Shown here in pieces: positions 34,104 to 45,962 of a stretch of DNA of 64,000 bases. Position 1 is the first letter of the stretch. Every line of letters starts with the position of its first letter. The DNA comes from Lentinula raphanica (taxonomy: Eukaryota; Basidiomycota; Agaricomycetes; Agaricales; Omphalotaceae): assembly GCA_027919835.1 (NCBI GenBank), contig JANVFP010000043.1, positions 186,001-250,000 of the forward strand, written 5' to 3'. A program made the translations under genes and the position numbers. Under the pieces are notes generated by a model that ran no database searches, was not told the DNA's origin, and saw only the letters and a program-made list of their open reading frames with translations.

Positions 34104-35677
34104 ATGCACCTATATTCACCACCACTGCCCAACGAGATACTTCGTTCTATCACGGAATATATTGCATACATTCCCGAATTACCAGATTCGTGTTGCTCGT
34201 ATTCATTGTCCAAGCATGCCTCACCCGAACTTCTTGCCCTCTCGGTAGTCAGTTCGCGGCTACGTCAAATCTGTTTACCTCTCCTTTTCACGCACATCGA
34301 GGTTAGGCATGACGAGGATGTCAACAAGCTGGAGAAACGTCTTGCGCTCTATGCAAAATATACAAAGTACGTTTTGTGCAGTCCAGACTACAGATCCCAG
34401 TCTCCAGATTCCCTCCTCTCATTGACCAACGTTCACAGAACTTTGTCGATAGACTACAACAAAGAGACATACTATACTCTCACTGAAGTAGGTCAACAGG
34501 TCCTATGTCAAATTTTGCCTCAACTTGAGCGACTGGTCGACGTCGGTCTGGGACGTTGTCAGAATAGAACTCATCTGCTCGAATCAATCCTCACGCACCC
34601 GAGTGTGACTTCAGTTCTGGTCCATGACCTACCTGACGTGTCTATGTGCAATCATAATCTCTCGAAAGTCATCCTCACTCGTGCATACTCGAGCTCGGCC
34701 TTGTTTCCCATCTATCAACCCTATTTTGATCAGGGCATGAAGTTGATGTGCCTCGGCCTCAAATCTGACTCTGTTGACAATCGGCTTGAATCTCAGCTCT
34801 TTCCTGGACTCAAGGCAATTGAGATAGATATGTACAGCGCACCCTTCTCGTTTTCCTGGCTGTCTCCGCTTGCGTCGACTCATCCGGGTCTGGTTGAGCT
34901 CCGTCTGCTCAAGATTGACCACAGATACTTGGCTCATAATGTACCTCCTTTCTTATCGCCTCTATTCGAGGAATCACAACGATAGGACCTCGAAGATGAT
35001 TTTGAAATTACACGACTCACCCTTCGTAGAGCTCAACCTATTGGGCAATCCTCCCGGGAGTGGCATGTCTTCGAACTCGACCTGCACATCCATGACAGGA
35101 TGTGTCAAATCCTCTACCTTGTTGGTTCTTTCTTTCCAAGCCTTGAAGTCCTCGCTCTCGATTTCGAAAACTACGTCGACGGAATGTTTGCTGTGCGTCT
35201 CTTCATGTGCGCTCTCACTCCTGCTGATGTCCTTTGCTCCAGAGTTACCTTTCTTCTGAACTCGTGGACTTTTTGTCTCTCAGAGTTGTGTACCTCAAAG
35301 ACATCTATCATCCGCTCCGAATTGATGAAGGAATCGAAATGCCACCGATTGTTCAACTAGACCCCCTCGATGAAATGAGAGCATTTGCGGAAAGCACGTT
35401 GTTGGCGCTTGCGGCTCATCTGGTGAAGGAAGTCAGAACTCTGGATTCAGTTCACATTGACGATTCGGGGGATAAGTATGACGAAGATGGAAATGCCTTC
35501 GATATCTGGTATATTCGCGAATGGATACATGCACTCAACAGCAATCGCGATGTCAGTGGAATCTCAGGACGGGAACCGCCTCCGAGGATCTTGCCTGACT
35601 CCAATGATGAAACCAACACCGACGACGAAAGCGGTTCCAACAACGATAACAGTTCCAGCGATGGAAACAACTCCTAA
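34104..35677 (+). pseudogene. F-box-like/leucine-rich protein, copy 1, with in-frame stop
   Basis: Exons are 34104-34366, 34439-35192 and 35243-35677; phases agree with the intact copies at 56-63 kb. The N-terminus has an F-box-like motif, PPLPNEILRSITEYIAY, then SPELLALSVVSSRLRQICLP. The second exon holds irregular leucine-rich repeats with the family blocks ILPQLERL, HPSVTSVLVHDLP and FDQGMKLMCLGL. A TAG at 34983-34985 interrupts the frame where relatives have Gln in EESQRQ, and coding resumes unchanged after it (RRAQPIGQSS). The third exon has FLSLRVVYLK and ALNSNRDVSG plus a unique acidic Asn/Ser-rich tail. Intact proteins of this kind would bind Skp1 and select targets for ubiquitination; that is inferred. 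This copy is either truncated at 293 residues or a young pseudogene. Confidence 0.7.
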
Positions 35678-36371
35678 TGTGACTTTTGTGTTCGATAACC
35701 TTGAGTCAATGGTTATCTTCTCTTGGCTCATATTTATTCCCGCCCTCTGGGGCGACCTTTCTTTTCTCTCTTTTCCTTTCGAGACACACTCGCATTATCA
35801 TGACGGACTATCTTTCCCGCTTCTCATGTTGCGACTATTTAGTCTAGACCAAACTATATACGTTTGTTGTCTCAATGTTACTCCTTCAACACCTTCTAGT
35901 AACTCCCACCACCAAGTAGGCCAAGACAAAAGCGGACTGTACGAGCCTTGTTCTGCCTTTTCTGCTTTTCGTTACGAAGTGTCAGTATGCCATTTCCTAG
36001 GCTTGGACTGAGGCAATTTCTGTTGTGCGGAGTTGACACAGCCTGCTCTCATGTAAGTATTGATAATCGCGCTTCACCTTTCTTACTTTTCTCCTCCCGG
36101 CACCGACACAAGCTACACTGTGTCCACCGAGCGTTCATCCCGACGTTTGCCTTCAAGATCGTTATCCTCAACATCATCTCTAATAAATCTGAGTCGACGC
36201 TGGTTCGGTACGTATTAGATGATATTCAGTTCATTCAATGAAGTGATCATGACTATTGCTTCCCAGTCACTCAGAGTTCCAAACACAGAAGAATCAAAAA
36301 ACCCTCTCGTTATCAACGGCAGCGAGTCTCTGTCAACATCTTATACAGTCAGGTAAGGTTCCATTCTTCAC
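35678..36371. other. Intergenic; upstream region shared with the second secreted paralogue
   Basis: No gene was seen. Around 36190-36240 the sequence GCTGGTTCGGTACGTATTAG resembles 40120-40145 upstream of the paralogous secreted gene, so the two genes kept part of a common promoter. Confidence 0.5.
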
Positions 36372-36417
36372 ATGTTGAAGCAAAATACCCAAACTAAGTC
36401 GTCGAAGGTCCCGACCA

Positions 36418-37412
36418 TGTTCATGCAACAATTATCGCCCCGGCTATTGCACACATCCACTACCATTTTCTCTCTATTTCTTGCCTTTATCGCTCTCACA
36501 GTGATTGCGAGCCCGTTGGGCATCCCTGTCCCTCAGGATCTTACTGAGAGAATGGATGAAATAAACGTGGATACAACTCATGAAAAAAGCCTCATACACG
36601 GAATCGATCGGAATCAATCTCAACGTCCACCCCAAACCCAAACCCAGAAACCTACCTACACACTTCGTCTTGCACGCTTCGATCCGATAAAAGACGAATG
36701 GATCCTCAACACGGTTGATTTCGCCGTTGACCAAGAGTTATATGTCGTTTTCGAAACAATCGCCTTTGCCCCTCTGCGTTGGGGACGCCAGCTTCTTCAC
36801 GGATCCATCTCTCCTGAGAACTCGATCATGCTCGGCCCCGGTCGCAGGACGGACATCACCCTCACTGAAGACCAATACACGCGCGCCCTACACAACCTCT
36901 GGAATGAAGGCCGTGACTTCCTCCAGTATACAGGAGGAAAGACGAGCGATGTGGAGATATCAGCCGCAGTCATCCGATGTCTGAGAACGGATTGCAATGG
37001 GTTGTTACCGAAGGTGTTTGAGAACGACGAAGATGAGGTGGCGGTTGGGATTATTGATACTTTTAGGAAGCTCAGAGCAGGAGTTGAATCTGTTCGTAAG
37101 AGTGATTGCTCGGCGATGCCGGAGACGGAAAAAGGAGAAGGCTCAAGTACGGATGTAGGTGCGAGTGCCCGTGCGAGTGCGAGTGCGAGTGCGAGTGCGA
37201 GTGCGAGTGCGAGTGCAAATGAAGCAGGTGCAAGTGTAGCATGTGCGAATGCGGTTTCGGGTGCGGGTGCAGGTGTAGGGCAAACAGTGGCGGGTGTAGG
37301 AACAGGAGCAACAGGAGCAAGAGGGGGAGGACGGAGAACAAGGAAAACAAGGAGAAAGGTCAGATTCAATCAAATACTATCTGCTTACAGAAGGGCAGCT
37401 CGGCAACATTGA
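36418..37412 (+). CDS. Secreted protein with Ala-Ser repeat and basic tail (paralogue A)
   Basis: ATG 36418 begins MFMQQL and gives a signal sequence, TIFSLFLAFIALTVIASPLG; an upstream in-frame ATG at 36372 is possible. The mature protein has a conserved core shared with paralogue B at 40327: LRLARFDP..DEWI, an aligned D-Q-LYV segment, LGPGRRTDITLTEDQY, and two Cys in IRCLRTDCNGLLPKVFE. After the core comes a low-complexity region with (AS) repeats, encoded by a GCGAGT hexanucleotide array at about 37165-37215, then Gly/Ala-rich sequence and a basic tail (RRTRKTRRKVRF). The function is unknown. Signal peptide and basic tail suggest a wall-bound or secreted protein. Confidence 0.75.
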
Positions 37413-38201
37413 AGGTAGATGAGGGCTTGACCTAATGTATATCATTAATGGCTACAGTATTTATTGAGAACGATCGAAAGATTGGCGCGCTCACGAGTCG
37501 AGTGATGTTCTGAGCAGCCTAAAGCTCATTTGAGGTAAGAGTCTTCCTCTGGTAAACTCCTGTAACTTGAAAGGAAACTATTGTCAATGAGGATAGCCTC
37601 TAAGTAGTCGTCCTTGGAGTATTCTACTGGCTCCCATGAGAAATGCTCTGAAAGCTCCAGTTCCTGCTACAGCATAGAGCCCACAAGAGCCCAAACCGAC
37701 CTCAGTTTCGCTCCGGCCAAAAATTGAATCAGTCTCCCTCCCGCAAGACAAGCTTGAGTTATTCAGAGAACCAGCCTCTCGAGTCCTCTGGGAGTTATGT
37801 TGACTCTTGACTGTATTTTTTCCTCAAGCCCGATGTTTCTTCTTAAACCACACCGTGAATGGCCAAAGTATTCTGCCACGGGTGCGAGAAAAGGTAAGAA
37901 ACAGTTGAAGCCGTTCCAGAAAGGCTTTTCCTGTAATCAATGTCATTGGGAGACGTGGCCTGTTGTAACTACTGATCAACTTATATCGAGGTCTTTGGAA
38001 GGATATCAAATCTTGAACCCACTAAGTCTCCAGTCAATGCGGGAGCCTGGAGGACTCTGAGAAAGGACACTCATGAATAGGCGTAAGAGCCAGGATGATG
38101 TGTTCGATGATCCATGTTTGAAGATTCTGTGACATGTACATTTGGATGAAAGGCTTCGCTTGTTCAAGCGACGCACTTCTGCACAACATCCAAGAAAGTA
38201 C
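37413..38201. other. Intergenic, nothing recognised
   Basis: 3' flanking sequence of two converging genes. Short open frames only. Confidence 0.4.
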
Positions 38202-39022
38202 TCAAATCAAACTATGTTTGCAGTCATTGTCTATGGTTGTCCATGGTACTAAGATACATACACCCAGAGGTCGTACGAAGAATTTCGAATCAGCAAAATG
38301 CCAGGCAAGGGCAAACTGATTCCATACTTTTGCAAAATCTCTCTGAGGTTTACCAGCCGGAGACTTTGGCTCTTCAAAGGGCTCGTTTGGAGGTTCAACA
38401 CTCATACTGCCATGGTGTTCAACTCCAGCTTTGGTCAAACTGTAATAAAGCGTCACCGTAGTTGGCGTAGCAACTAGAACCCCCTTCAAGTCCATTTCCG
38501 AAGCATCAGCTCCAATGCTGGCTTGACCGACCATGTAGCGACTGGAAGGCTCACTGGCCACTTTAAAGACTTGAGGATACTGAGGAGCCAGAGAGAGAGG
38601 TACGATGTCTATGTTATATGGCTTGAGTGTAGGATCCGAGTATTTGAATACATCCGAGATGGCCCAGAGGAAGCCCAATCTCACACCACGCATGCGGGGG
38701 CTGTCATGGATGGCATGAGGTATACGGTCTGCCGTTTCTGGAACAGGAAAATGTGGTAAAGAGAACGCAGGGGGTTCAAAGTTCACCCTGGCAACCTTCA
38801 CTGAAGCATGACTAGAGACAGTAACTGCCCCGGAAGGTGGTCTGACCTGGATCATGGATGACTGGATCAGTAAGAAAACTCTTCGTGACAGCAACACACA
38901 CACACCTGTACAGGAAGGGGAGAGGCGAAGGTAGACATAGTTGCCACGAGCGCAAGGAGAGCAGGGAAGACAAAGCCGAAAGACAGCCCATGGCGACGGC
39001 AGTTGGAAGGAAGGAAAAGCAT
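38202..39022 (-). CDS. Secreted protein of unknown function, ~253 aa
   Basis: Exon 1 (39022-38906) encodes MLFLPSNCRRHG and a hydrophobic stretch FVFPALLALVATMSTFASP, a good signal peptide ending at PLPVQ. A 59-nt GT-AG intron follows, and exon 2 (38846-38202) stays in phase: VRPPSGAVTVSSHASVKVAR..., RGVRLGFLWAISDVF, IDIVPLSLAPQYPQVF and SEPSSRYMVGQASIGADAS. The C-terminus has DFAKVWNQFALAWHF. No domain was recognised. The layout (signal peptide, one early intron, single globular part) resembles the other secreted genes nearby but the sequence does not. The start was chosen because it creates the signal peptide and an in-phase intron. Confidence 0.7.
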
Positions 39023-40326
39023 AATAGGGCAAAAGTTGCTGTATGCGCTGTTTTGAAAAAATGATGGACGTAGAAAATCTGGAGACATTTGTGTATGATT
39101 GAGACTGATTTACAGTGAACTATCATAATCAACATACCTTTGACCAGCAAAGCAGATATGACGATGACCAGCAAGGTTAAAACTTGAGGGAAGAAACAAA
39201 AACGAGTCTGCTCGAGACGGTCAGTTGACATCCGCAAAAATGATATATACATAGTAATCAGCATACCTTTGACCAGCAAAGCAGAGATGTCCAGCACGAT
39301 ATGAATGGCTATGGAAGGGTAAGAAAAAATGTCGTTCTTGAAAGTTACGACTTGCTTAAGTATGTGTGCTGTTCAAATTCTTTCGGATAAATTCGTAAAA
39401 ACTCTTGCTCTTAGGACCTACAATCTCCCCAGAGTCTCCCATCCCTGGTTCAAGATTAACCATGTTTCCGCGAAGCGACGTGATGAAGTGGAGATATGGG
39501 TTGGCCGTCGGTGCTATGTACATGCAAGTCTATGCACTGTTGGCGGCGACTCGCTGCGGCGAGAAGGGCAGGCAGGCCGCAGGGTGTTCACTGTCAACGT
39601 TCATGTTGCACTGTGATGTCTTCATCCGTGATGTCTAAGTATTGAGGGAGAGTGAGGTAGAAGAAATGGACTGGACTGGACAGTGCGGTGATCATGACTC
39701 TACGCGACTGAAATGAGGAGAAATTGCGAATAAGCGCCTATAAGCGCCCTCTGATGCATTGTTCCTCAGCCGGCCGAGTTGTGGAAAACTGTCGTACCAG
39801 TGTCGTACTATGTTACTGTAGTCTTTTTTCTCTACTTTGTGCAAAGGGGACCTCTATATAGACTAAGGCAGTCCACTCGGATTGCCAGCCCAGCGAGTAC
39901 ATATTATTGAGATATCAGGCTGTAGTATCTCAATCTGCCAGTCTCCCCTGCGGAGTCGCCACCCATGGCCACAGCCCCAACGGAGCACGATCTTGAAAGG
40001 CAGTGATTGCCACTGATTGCTATTCGCCGACGCCCTTCCACTCTGACGCCTTCAAAAGCTCATATCCATTTCTCACCACCACCACTTTTGTTTTCTTCTC
40101 CCATTATAGGCTGAGTGACGCTGGTTCGGTATGTATCAGATATATCTCTAGTTCGTATATTCCCGTTTGATGAACTTCTTCCTAGTGACTCTAAACGAAG
40201 AAAAGAAAACTCCTAGACTCTCGGTTCGTGATTATCTCACTCATGTAGGCAGTTTTCTCCTCGTTGCGGTCAACTACTCAGACTTTGGTTTCGTTTATAG
40301 TCTAAAGCTCCCGAACACCTTAAGAA
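39023..40326. other. Intergenic with a short duplicated segment
   Basis: 39126-39158 and 39256-39288 are copies of AATCARCATACCTTTGACCA plus GCAAAGCAG. On the minus strand each reads ISALLVKG followed by a GTATG donor-like site, so a duplicated exon end is possible. 39312-39640 has open frames without motifs. 40120-40326 is the upstream region of the next gene and resembles 36190-36370. Confidence 0.4.
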
Positions 40327-41178
40327 ATGCATCTTCGGTTATCGTTCCAGATGCTCTTTCTCGCGCTCGCAGTGGTCGCGAGCCCACTAGGCACCACTGC
40401 GGTCCCTCCGAATTATGATCATACTATGGGGCAGCCTCTAGTGCCACAAGGAAATCACTTGCAACATGATCATTCTCTTCCGGTGCCACCAGTTCCATTG
40501 GCATCCCAACACTCGCTTCGTCTTGCACGCTATGACCCGAAAACTCACACATGGATAGACAACGATGTCAAATTTGCTGGGGATCAAACCCTATATGTCC
40601 TTTTGGACCACGAAGTCTTTGCTCTCACCCGTATACTAGGCTTGCCAGGAGGCTCCGAGCCTTCCTCTCATGTCACCTTCTCCGACGAGAAAACCATCAA
40701 ACTCGGCCCTGGCCGCTCAGTAGATCTCATCCTTTCTAATGAACAATACGATTATATCAAAGGCGTCCTCTTTCATCGAGAATCATGCCGCTCATTTCTC
40801 CAACATATCCCATCCTTTTACAGAATGAAAGGTTTGGCAGACGACGTGGGGACTGTATTTGCAGTTCTTCATTGTCTCCAAACAGGGATCGACGATTTTA
40901 TGCCCATAGTGTTGGAACCTCATCAGACACTAGAAGCGGCGGACGAGATTATTGATGCTATGAGGACTGTGAAAGAGGGAGGGATTCCATTCATCACCAG
41001 TCCAAATGCAGGCAGACGGGTAGGACAAGGAAGCAGCGGGGGTGGAGGAGGAAGCGGAGGAAGCGCAGATGGAGGGTCAGAACGCGGAGGCGGAGGAGGC
41101 GGAAATTCCAAACGAAAACCTTATAAGGTTACAAAGGTTACGAGGAACAAGCCCAAGAGGGGCAACTTGGGGAACTAG
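40327..41178 (+). CDS. Secreted protein with Gly-rich stretch and basic tail (paralogue B)
   Basis: A single exon starting MHLRLSFQMLFLALAVVASP, a signal peptide. Core blocks align with paralogue A: LRLARYDPKTHTWIDNDVKF, QTLYVLL, LGPGRSVDLILSNEQYDYI, a Cys near FAVLHCLQTGIDDFMPIVLE, and a helix (EAADEIIDAMRTVKEGG). The C-terminal tail differs: a Gly/Ser run and a basic end (KRKPYKVTKVTRNKPKRG) instead of Ala-Ser repeats. The pair is therefore a conserved extracellular core with a rapidly changing, positively charged tail. No known domain was recognised. A wall- or DNA/RNA-binding role of the tail would be a guess. Confidence 0.75.
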   Translation: MHLRLSFQMLFLALAVVASPLGTTAVPPNYDHTMGQPLVPQGNHLQHDHSLPVPPVPLASQHSLRLARYDPKTHTWIDNDVKFAGDQTLYVLLDHEVFALTRILGLPGGSEPSSHVTFSDEKTIKLGPGRSVDLILSNEQYDYIKGVLFHRESCRSFLQHIPSFYRMKGLADDVGTVFAVLHCLQTGIDDFMPIVLEPHQTLEAADEIIDAMRTVKEGGIPFITSPNAGRRVGQGSSGGGGGSGGSADGGSERGGGGGGNSKRKPYKVTKVTRNKPKRGNLGN

Positions 41179-41462
41179 ATCCAGGGAGCTTAAACGTAGA
41201 TACTCCTAGTATATATTAGACTGCAGTCTCGCGTGCATTCATTGTTGACGGATAGTGATCGCATGTGAATCCCATTGAGGTTGTGATAATTTCATCCTTC
41301 CATTTGTTCAGAAGCACCATTGCGTTTCGCAATAAGTCATTTATCCTCGATCCAAACCAAGGAACACTCAATCCGACTTCCAGAGCAATCTTACACCAAG
41401 CACATCGACGTCCATGAGAAAGCCAAAACTACTTGAATATGTTTATGCCTCGTCCTCGAATT

Positions 41463-42089
41463 CTACTCGAGTTTAATGATCTCGAAGACCGCTTTCTTTT
41501 GATATGTAGGTTTGTCACTAGACCCTTCAACGATCAAAGCAGAGTAACCGATCTTGAGAACACAACTCCGAGTCAGTTCGAAGCCATTTCATTCGAAGAA
41601 CTCTCACTCACTTGTTCGTTCACGTTATCAGGAGCAACCCAGCCTTTGCCCTCGGAGGTTATGCTATTCATGGACGTCAGCAACTCGATACTTGACTCTT
41701 GCTCAAACAATGGGACATACATATATTTCCCTTCACCATGCTGAGGAACAGCCTCGATATTCCACTTCGTGGCCGAACCCTGGTTGATCAGGAGCGCAAA
41801 GATATGGTCGTCGATGTGTGTAGTGGGTGCGCCTCTGTTGTTCAAGATGTATCCGTCATCGGTTTTCTCGATGATCCACTAGATCATTGAGTTATCAGAA
41901 ATCATACCACGAACACTCCGCCAGGTAACGACGAGTACTAGTAGTAGTTATATGACTCACGGTGCTTTCTCTGTCACTCGGCTCGAGGAGATCGACGTTC
42001 TTGGGACTCAGGGTACGGTCTTCAGTAAAACTGCGACTGACAAACTTGCCGCCGTTGTGGATGAGGTAGTGGCCTGTTTCGAGAGACAT
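41463..42089 (-). CDS. I66-type protease inhibitor, copy 3
   Basis: Starts at ATG 42089 with MSLETGHYLIHNGGKFVSRS. Four exons have the same intron positions as copy 1: WIIEKTDDGYILNNRGAPTT with TKWNIEAVPQHGEGKY, then EGKGWVAPDNVNEQ, and a last exon, after a CAAG acceptor, IGYSALIVEGSSDKPTYQKK, FEIIKLE, stop at 41463. It is closest to copy 1 (NNRGAPTTHIDDH and PQHGEGK are identical). The last exon departs from the PPxYPxNE signature (KPTYQKKA), so inhibitory specificity may differ. No signal peptide. Expected to be a cytosolic beta-trefoil protein. Confidence 0.72.
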
Positions 42090-43659
42090 GGGTGTAGCTT
42101 CAAGTTTGTTCGCGGTGGAAGTTGTGATGCTGTCTGAAAGGTATCCAGTCACCTTTTATACCAAAACGAATCCGATGGTCAAGGCTTATTACCTCTTTCA
42201 AACATTCGCGTTTGTTACTCATGTCTCCCGTAGTTGCTATCGATATTGGCCAAGCGAAATTCCGCAATCCTCACGCCGTACTTTGAAGGCATAGATTTAG
42301 CTAGAGCTAACTGTACGTTTTCGGTTGTTTCATGCTAATATTCAGTCCTCTCGGTCCTAGTCTCCTGGCGAGTATGTTCCGGAATACGGTTTGCATAGAG
42401 GCTATGCGTGCGTTATACTATTCAGCCACTGAGGAGTCGAAGTAGCCTGACAGTTCTCGATTCTACGGCAGGAACATCCGGGAATGTTGAGGTCGTGTGA
42501 GCAGATATCACAGGAACTAACGCAGTTTTCGCGCAAGCAAGCAGTGATATAAGTCTTGGTGGTGTTTCATTAACGCAAGAAATCATGTCGCCAGATGACG
42601 TTGGACTTACATGGTCAACAAACTACCGATCTCTAGCAGTTTACTTCGTAGAAACAATCTGCCATCCACCAGAATCTTTCGAGTGTGTTCGTGAGTGTTG
42701 CCTGCCAAACGAGTTCAATTCGTTACTACATAGCGTCGAAGACCAAAAAATGGATTGACGAAGACGAACTCGTTTTCTCTTGGCACACCGATTAATCACC
42801 ATCCAGAGCATATTCAACCGTTCCGTTGGAGTCGAAGATGGTCATGAAGAGTTTGGCCTGCCCACAAACCCGTCTTGCTTGTTTCTAGAACATTGAGCTC
42901 GTCTTTGTCGGGTTTCATGAGGCGGGTTCAGAATCACAATTGCAACCATGATTTAAAGAAGGAATCGGAGTCGGAGCCAGTGAGCAACTAGAAGTTGGCG
43001 TGAAGAGATGCGTCATTTTCCTGTTCAACCGATGAGTTGAAGCATGTAAGGCTCAAGAACAAGTCCCTACGTTGTCAAGAGCGACGACTCGAGGTCATCC
43101 CCATGATCATGAGACGATGGTCCTTGCTCTTTTCGGTTTCTTTTGTTTTTCTTCCACTGACGGTATCTGTCAAAGCGGGTCGTTGTGAGGAAATTATCGG
43201 AAAATGGCCATTATGGGAAGGAAGAAGACAGCAGTGGAACGTTCGACGTTCAACGCTAGTACTACTAGGTAGTAATGCATGCGCTGGGTGACGGGTCACT
43301 TCGATTGATACCAGGCGAGCAATCCTTGTTTGCTGTGTTCTGGGACTCGTCATCGCTCAGCGCTCAGCGTTGTCAGAACCTGTTTGACGAAATTTCTGCA
43401 CGATAGAGATCCATGTAAACGCGTCGACTTCGGCGCAAAGTGCGAAAAGGAGTGGAAAATTCTGCCGAGTTCGGCCGAGTTCTGAGGTGTCATCGTGATT
43501 TTGTCATCTCTTTGTGCTTACTACTTTCGCTTATCCTGCGCTTATCCATCAAGTCTGGACTTGGAAACCGACTTTTCGGAAAATGCATATATTTAAACAG
43601 CTCAAACCTCAGGCCTCGAAATACCATACTCCTGCTCATTTCTCCCTCTCTAGACGATA
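42090..43659. other. Intergenic; left part is a duplicated I66 flank
   Basis: 42,430-42,980 resembles 30,690-31,490, the flank between I66 copies 1 and 2. The partner gene expected by analogy with copy 2 is not found downstream. 43,000-43,659 shows no gene and includes the upstream region of the oxidoreductase gene. Confidence 0.45.
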
Positions 43660-45112
43660 ATGTCGACCTACAAGAAATTTGATAACGACAAATCAACCAT
43701 TGTCATCGTAGGCGGTGGCGCTGGAGGCCTTTCCTTGCTCAACAGACTCTCTACTACCATTGACCCGGAAAAACACGCAGTTATCCTCATCGACGCGCGA
43801 CCTACCCTCATGCATCTTCCTTCGACGCTACGTCTCGTAGTCTCCGATACAGATGACCTCATCAGGAGGTCGATTCATCCCTACGGAGATCACACTTTCC
43901 GCAATAAGCTCAAAGGCAATGGAACATTCATCCAAGCATCCGTGAAACGCATTGATTTTGGAGACGACGGAGGAAGTGGTCAGGTGGTCTTGGACAACGG
44001 CGAGGTAGTTGCTTATGATGTCCTCGTCCTTGCTACTGGATCGACTTGGCCTCGTCCAATCGCGTTTCCTACAGGAAGTACAAAGGAAATCACCGAGCAC
44101 ATCCAAGCGAGGCGAGCGGAATTTGCTGCTGCAACGAATATTTTGCTGGTAGGAGGAGGTTCTGTGGGAATAGGTTCGTACACGCAACCACAATCTTCTT
44201 TCATGTGCTTGACGACAATCTAGAACTCGCTGGTGAACTCCGAGACGTGTTTCCGGTCTGTTATATTCTCGAACTCATTTATAACCATATTCTCATTCGC
44301 CTCTCTATCAGTCGAAACCCATAACAATCATCCACCGCGATACTCATCTCCTCAACTCTGCTTATCCCGACAAATTCCGAATTGGCATCCAAAAGCAGCT
44401 CGAAGACCGTAACGTTACTGTCCTCACAGGAGACGCTATCACTGCTTCGGACGCGTCAGACGTGTCCTCGAGCCAAGTTCCTAAAGAAGGGTTCATTACC
44501 GAGAAAGGCAAGATATTGAAACCAGATTTGGTGGTAAGCTTTACGTCCTTGCTATCGTGTGTGTTATTGTGCTCACCGAACATTCTAATTTTTCCTTAGG
44601 TCCCAACATGGGGTACCCGTCCAAACACCTCTTACCTCCCCTCCGACCTCCTCTCATCCACCGGCCACGTCAAGATCCTTCCAACGTTCCAACTTCCTAG
44701 TCATCCGAATGTTTTCGCCTTGGGCGACATCATTGACTGGAAGGAGCAGAAGAGCGCCGCCAAGGCAGCATATTTCCACGCACCCAAGGTCGTCAAGAAC
44801 ATCTTATTGTATCTTCGTGAACGAGATGAAGCTGGCGGCGCTCCTGCTTCTGTTGATCTCGCTGCATCGAAGCGAAGCGCGAAATATAATGGTGCGATAG
44901 AGATGATAGTCGTTACTAATGGAAAGGTATGTGTCATGTCCGAATCACCTATGGATATTTGTATTGATTCCTCGAAACCACAGGCCAGTGGCATGGCATA
45001 CTTTGACATTCTCTGGGGCATCACATTCGGGGGATGGTTATCCTCGCTCCTGAAGTCAAAGAACCTCTTGGTTTCCAAGATATCGTCAATAACTGGTTAC
45101 ACTCCTGCGTAA
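43660..45112 (+). CDS. FSP1/AMID-like FAD-dependent NAD(P)H oxidoreductase (AIF family)
   Basis: Exon 1 (from ATG 43660) has the FAD-binding glycine motif IVIVGGGAGGLSLLNRLS at residues 12-29. ATGSTWPRP follows at the end of the first nucleotide-binding region, and a second dinucleotide motif, LLVGGGSVGIELAGEL, is split by an intron (about 44175-44222). Later exons give ITIIHRDTHLL, the VPTWGTRPNTSYLP block, and VFALGDIIDWKEQKSA, the ALGD motif contacting FAD. The end reads MAYFDILWGITFGGWLSSLL, typical of the AIFM2/FSP1 and fungal AMID group. Such enzymes reduce quinones or similar acceptors with NAD(P)H at membranes or lipid droplets. No mitochondrial targeting peptide is obvious. All introns are GT-AG and the frame is intact. 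Confidence 0.85.
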
Positions 45113-45962
45113 ATTCACGGAATGCCATGGACGACTATCTAAATTATATTCCTTGTACGAAGTGCTGCTGTTGTGCTCGAATGGTGTACTGTAGAAATTT
45201 TCCCCAGCTGCCGGTGTTGTATGTCGCTGAACTCCTCGATGCGATAGCCGTATTTCTCAAGTTCCTTGCTCACATATCAAATGACTTGTTTCTTACATAC
45301 TCTAGAACTAATACCAGTGACAAATAGTCCTATTATCGACTGACCGGTATCGTTGGAGCTGTGTCGTTGCATTGGCCAGTCAATACTGACAATAAACAGT
45401 CCCACTACGGAGCATGTATGTGCCATTTTCCATTCGCGATAACTATGCCTCGAATTCACTGATCATACAAGTTCAGCAACTAATGCCGAGAAGGCTCGAT
45501 GGATCGCAGAAGATGAAGCGAACCGAAACTATCAAGGGGAATGGCACATACATGCTCCTCAATGGACGAAGACACCAGAGCTAACTTCAGCAGGACGTCA
45601 TGATGCCCCTACTGCACCATCGTGGAACGGAATGACGCAACATTGGCAAATATGGGGATCCTCCACAAGATGCTCGCACAAGCGAAAGCTTGATTGTCCA
45701 AGAAGACAAGGAAGAGTTCTAGGAATTTCATTTCGGCCGTTCTTAGCTTCACTGCACTGCTGTTGCTTTCAGTACGAAGTGATGTTATCGCAAACGTTCT
45801 TGAACTCATGGAGATTGTGCTGGCACCCTGATACTATTCGGAAAAGTTTACTGGACGCAGAGGAGCGGATCGAGAACTAACGCTTTCATGAAAGAGGACC
45901 AGGAAATGGATAAAAGGACGTAGGAAGAACGCTAACTTCCCCAGTTTTCTACAAGCTACAAT
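45113..45962. other. Intergenic with a coding-like remnant at about 45478-45680
   Basis: The plus strand from 45480 reads NAEKARWIAEDEANRNYQGE, then WHIHAPQWTKTPEL and PSWNGMTQHWQIWG before losing the frame near 45660. The composition looks like real protein, but no start, family or continuation was found. It may be a fragment of a lost gene. Confidence 0.35.

Noticed and set aside
36797..37373. Minus-strand frames of up to 190 codons opposite secreted paralogue A
   Set aside because: They are shadows of the plus-strand gene; the His/Ser and Arg/Thr repeats mirror the GCGAGT repeat.
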